DNA from: an uncultured Micrococcales bacterium
Lineage (GTDB): Bacteria > Actinomycetota > Actinomycetes > Actinomycetales > Microbacteriaceae
Assembly: GCA_903929105.1 (NCBI GenBank)
Contig: CAIYTL010000008.1
Span: 1-8,008 of the forward strand
Reading direction: 5' to 3'
DNA length: 8,008 nt
Shown here: piece after piece, positions 5,816 to 8,008 of the stretch
How positions within the stretch are numbered: the first letter of the stretch is position 1
How the letters are laid out: every line of letters starts with the position of its first letter
Position numbers and translations under genes: made by a program
Notes under the pieces: model-generated
Seen by the model: only the letters and a program-made list of their open reading frames with translations
Database searches by the model: none
Told to the model about the DNA's origin: nothing

Positions 5816-5843
5816 AAAAGACCTCCCTTTCGGGAGGTCTTTT
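5816..5843. terminator. Bidirectional intrinsic terminator
   Basis: AAAAGACCTCCC (5816-5827) and GGGAGGTCTTTT (5832-5843) form a perfect 12-bp stem around TTTC. The plus strand ends in TTTT, and the minus strand gives TTTTT from the A-run 5815-5819, so it can stop transcription both ways: the tRNA-His transcript from the left and the gatAB transcript from the right. Confidence 0.92.
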
Positions 5844-5855
5844 GCTTTAACTTGA

Positions 5856-5869
5856 GCGCCGAAAGGCGC
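5856..5869 (-). terminator. Small hairpin right after gatB
   Basis: GCGCC (5856-5860) and GGCGC (5865-5869) pair around GAAA, 5 bases beyond the gatB stop codon. Read on the minus strand there is no T-run next to it, so alone it is weak; it probably protects or assists the stronger terminator 13 bases further on. Confidence 0.4.
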
Positions 5870-5874
5870 CACAA

Positions 5875-7380
5875 TTAGCTTTGGTTGGCTCGTTCGATGA
5901 TTAGCTCGCGCACGCGACCAGCGTCGGCTGAACCTTTCATGGCTTGCATAACTGCACCGATGACTGCGCCGGCAGCCTGCAGTTTGCCTTCGCGAATTTT
6001 TTCAAGCACGTCAGGCTGACTGGCCAGAGCTGCGTCGATGGCGGCTAGCAGCGCCCCGTCGTCACTAACCACTTCGAGGCCTCGAGCTGCAACAACTTCA
6101 GCCGGCGAGCCTTCGCCTGCGAGCACATAGGTGAGAACTTCGCGGCCTAGTCGGTCGTTGATTTTGCCGGCTTCAATGAGGCTAGCAAGTTCAGCAACCT
6201 GAACGGCTGTGATGTTTAGCTCTGAAACGTCTTTGTCTTCGCTGTTAGCCAGGCGAGCCAACTCGCCCGTCCACCATTTGCGTGCAGCTTGAGGTTTTGC
6301 CCCAGCTTCGACAGTTTCAACCAACTGGTCGAGCAGCCCAGCGTTTACGACATCGCGAAACTCTAGGTCGCTGAATGCCCATTCGTCTTGTAGGCGACGG
6401 CGGCGCAGTGCCGGGTTTTCTGGCAACGTGGCGCGAATCGACTCGATCCATTCAACGCTTGGTTGAACTGGCACTAGGTCTGGCTCAGGAAAATAGCGGT
6501 AGTCGTCAGCATCTGACTTTGGGCGACCAGAGCTAGTTGCGCCTTTGTCTTCGTGCCAGTGACGGGTTTCTTGGGTGATGGTGCCACCATTTGCAAGTAT
6601 GTGTGCTTGGCGCTGAATTTCGTAGCGAACTGCTCGTTCGATTGAGCGCAACGAGTTGACGTTCTTGGTTTCGGTGCGGGTTCCTAGCTTTGTTTCGCCG
6701 TGTGGGCGCAGTGAAACGTTGGCGTCGCAACGCACGTTTCCGCGTTCCATTCGAGCGTCAGAGACGTTCATTGCTTTTACCATTTCGCGAATTAAACGAA
6801 CATAAGCTGCAGCTAGCTCGGGAGCCTCTGCTCCAGCGCCATAAACAACCTTGGTTACGATTTCGACTAGTGGAACTCCAGCGCGGTTGTAGTCAACGAG
6901 GGAATACTCTGCACCCTGAATTCGGCCGGTGTTACCACCAATGTGAGTGAGCTTGCCCGCATCTTCTTCCATGTGGGCACGTTCTATTTCAACGGTGAAC
7001 TTGTTGCCACTTGGAACCTCAACCTCGATTGAGCCTTCGAATGCAATCGGCTCATCATATTGCGAGGTTTGAAAGTTCTTGGCTAGGTCAGGGTAGAAAT
7101 AGTTTTTGCGAGCAAATCGACCGTTTGGCGCAATCTGACAACCGAGGGCAAGGCCGATGGCAATGCTTGACTCAACAGCTTTTTTGTTGACCGCTGGTAG
7201 TGATCCCGGCAAGCCGATGCAGATCGGGCAAACGTTGGTGTTTGGCTCATCGCCGAAAACGTTGGCGCAGCCGCAGAACATTTTGGTGTTGGTGTTTAGT
7301 TCAACGTGAACTTCAAGGCCGATAACAACCTCGAATTGTTCGAGGGCTTTCTCGTAGTTCATTAATTCTGGCTTAGCCAT
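5875..7380 (-). CDS. gatB: Asp-tRNA(Asn)/Glu-tRNA(Gln) amidotransferase subunit B
   Basis: GatB is the tRNA-binding and kinase subunit of GatCAB. It activates the carboxylate of mischarged Glu-tRNA(Gln) or Asp-tRNA(Asn) with ATP, so that ammonia released by GatA can amidate it, in the cytoplasm. The 501-residue length is typical. Visible features are IGLEVHVEL at the N-terminus (20-28), a CxC-x12-CxxC cysteine cluster (C36, C38, C51, C54), RKNYFYPDLAKNFQTSQYD (91-109), the family signature LVDYNRAGVPLVEIVT (161-176), RTETKNVNSLRS (235-246), YRYFPEPDL (294-302), and a YqeY-like C-terminal tail with GAVIGAVMQAMKGSADAGRV. ATG at 7380 overlaps the gatA stop (TAATG). A ribosome site AAGGG (complement of 7390-7394) lies inside gatA, 9 bases upstream, indicating translational coupling. 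Nothing in it looks abnormal. Confidence 0.97.
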   Translation of the reverse strand: MAKPELMNYEKALEQFEVVIGLEVHVELNTNTKMFCGCANVFGDEPNTNVCPICIGLPGSLPAVNKKAVESSIAIGLALGCQIAPNGRFARKNYFYPDLAKNFQTSQYDEPIAFEGSIEVEVPSGNKFTVEIERAHMEEDAGKLTHIGGNTGRIQGAEYSLVDYNRAGVPLVEIVTKVVYGAGAEAPELAAAYVRLIREMVKAMNVSDARMERGNVRCDANVSLRPHGETKLGTRTETKNVNSLRSIERAVRYEIQRQAHILANGGTITQETRHWHEDKGATSSGRPKSDADDYRYFPEPDLVPVQPSVEWIESIRATLPENPALRRRRLQDEWAFSDLEFRDVVNAGLLDQLVETVEAGAKPQAARKWWTGELARLANSEDKDVSELNITAVQVAELASLIEAGKINDRLGREVLTYVLAGEGSPAEVVAARGLEVVSDDGALLAAIDAALASQPDVLEKIREGKLQAAGAVIGAVMQAMKGSADAGRVRELIIERANQS

Positions 7381-8008
7381 TAGAAACCACCCTTTGCAAT
7401 AAGGTCGTGAAGGTCAGGTGCTTGGCTCATCATGTTGTGACCCCAAGCAGTTTCTTGAAGAGCCTCTAGAGCCGCGCCAACGTGGTACAAACGGGCATCT
7501 TCGCGCGCCGGCGCCAAGAACTGAATGCCCACAGGCAAACCGTCTTCGCTAGCAACGCCGTTCGGAATCGAAATGCCTGGAATTCCCGCGAGGTTGGCGG
7601 GAATCGTCGCAATGTCGTTTAGATACATAGCTAGCGGATCTTCAACTTTTTCGCCCAACTTGAATGCTGTAGTTGGAGCTGTTGGCGACACTAGAACGTC
7701 AGCTTTCTCAAACGCAGCCGCAAAATCGCGCTGAATAAGGGTTCGCACTTTTTGAGCACTGCCATAGTAAGCGTCGTAGTAACCGCTTGAAAGTGCATAG
7801 GTGCCCAGAATGATGCGGCGCTTGACCTCAGGGCCGAAGCCGGCCTCGCGCGTAGCTGCCATGACTCGTTCAATGGTTGGGTTGCCCTCGGGAGCAACGC
7901 GCATTCCAAAACGAACTGAGGCGAACTTACCAAGGTTTGACGATGCGTCTGCCGGCAGAAGCAGGTAAAAAGCGGCAATGGCGTATTCAAAGCTTGGGCA
8001 AGAAACCA
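7380..8008 (-). CDS. gatA: Aspartyl/glutamyl-tRNA amidotransferase subunit A, C-terminal part
   Basis: The 3' portion of gatA: 208 codons plus TAA are visible, and the gene continues past the right edge, since GatA is normally about 480-510 residues. GatA is the amidase-signature subunit that hydrolyses glutamine and supplies ammonia to GatB. Its Lys-Ser-Ser catalytic triad lies in the missing N-terminal part. Diagnostic segments seen are ADASSNLGKFASVRFG (a variant of the usual A-E-A-S-S-N-L motif), GFGPEVKRRIILGTYALSSGYYDAYY, DVLVSPTAPTTAF, and IPANLAGIPGISIPNG followed by GLPVGIQFLAP. The ATG at 7904 is internal, because homology continues upstream of it to the window edge. The stop overlaps the gatB start by one base, so the two are an operon; gatC is not in the window. 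Confidence 0.95.
   Translation of the reverse strand, partial: VSCPSFEYAIAAFYLLLPADASSNLGKFASVRFGMRVAPEGNPTIERVMAATREAGFGPEVKRRIILGTYALSSGYYDAYYGSAQKVRTLIQRDFAAAFEKADVLVSPTAPTTAFKLGEKVEDPLAMYLNDIATIPANLAGIPGISIPNGVASEDGLPVGIQFLAPAREDARLYHVGAALEALQETAWGHNMMSQAPDLHDLIAKGGF

Noticed and set aside
5511..5850. Two overlapping plus-strand open frames (5511-5792 and 5596-5850)
   Set aside because: Both run straight through tRNA-His; the peptide MVGIAQLVEHLVVVQRAAGSSPV is the translation of the tRNA itself, a well-known type of false gene call.
5653..5874. Minus-strand open frame with a repeated CDTFG peptide
   Set aside because: It covers the terminator, the tandem repeat and the antisense of tRNA-His. 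The peptide repeat only mirrors the DNA repeat, whose 27/26-base spacing does not preserve a frame.
1..8008. Search for a defence system, biosynthetic cluster, toxin-antitoxin pair or transposon
   Set aside because: Every sizeable open frame is accounted for by transporters, orn, gatB, gatA and the DUF3048 tail; no terminal inverted repeats, transposase or paired small genes were seen.

Overview
The window looks like an ordinary, gene-dense piece of an actinobacterial chromosome. The GatA and GatB sequences, a short oligoribonuclease followed by tRNA-His, and a YerB-like DUF3048 tail best fit a Microbacteriaceae-type organism. Base composition looks close to 50% GC by eye (not counted), so a moderate-GC freshwater lineage of the Rhodoluna/Aquiluna kind is my guess, made from protein style only.

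Layout. On the plus strand: the last 46 codons of a DUF3048 protein (1-143); a major facilitator transporter 8 bases downstream (152-1414), probably in the same transcript; a 99-base gap with inverted repeats; a large RND-family efflux transporter (1514-4810) with a TTG start; a 94-base gap filled almost entirely by dyad symmetries; oligoribonuclease orn (4905-5504); and tRNA-His (5598-5671). The 203 bases from tRNA-His to gatB hold a long hairpin, a degenerate tandem repeat and a strong bidirectional terminator. On the minus strand, converging on that terminator: gatB (5875-7380) and the C-terminal part of gatA (7380-8008, running off the edge), overlapping by one base.

Function. gatA and gatB encode two subunits of the tRNA-dependent amidotransferase. 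orn finishes RNA decay by cleaving very short RNAs. The two transporters have no visible partner or regulator here, so their substrates stay unknown. I see no mobile element, CRISPR array, toxin-antitoxin pair or defence system. The parts worth a second look are non-coding: a possible compact three-way-junction leader before orn, palindromes before the RND gene, and the structured, repetitive segment after tRNA-His.
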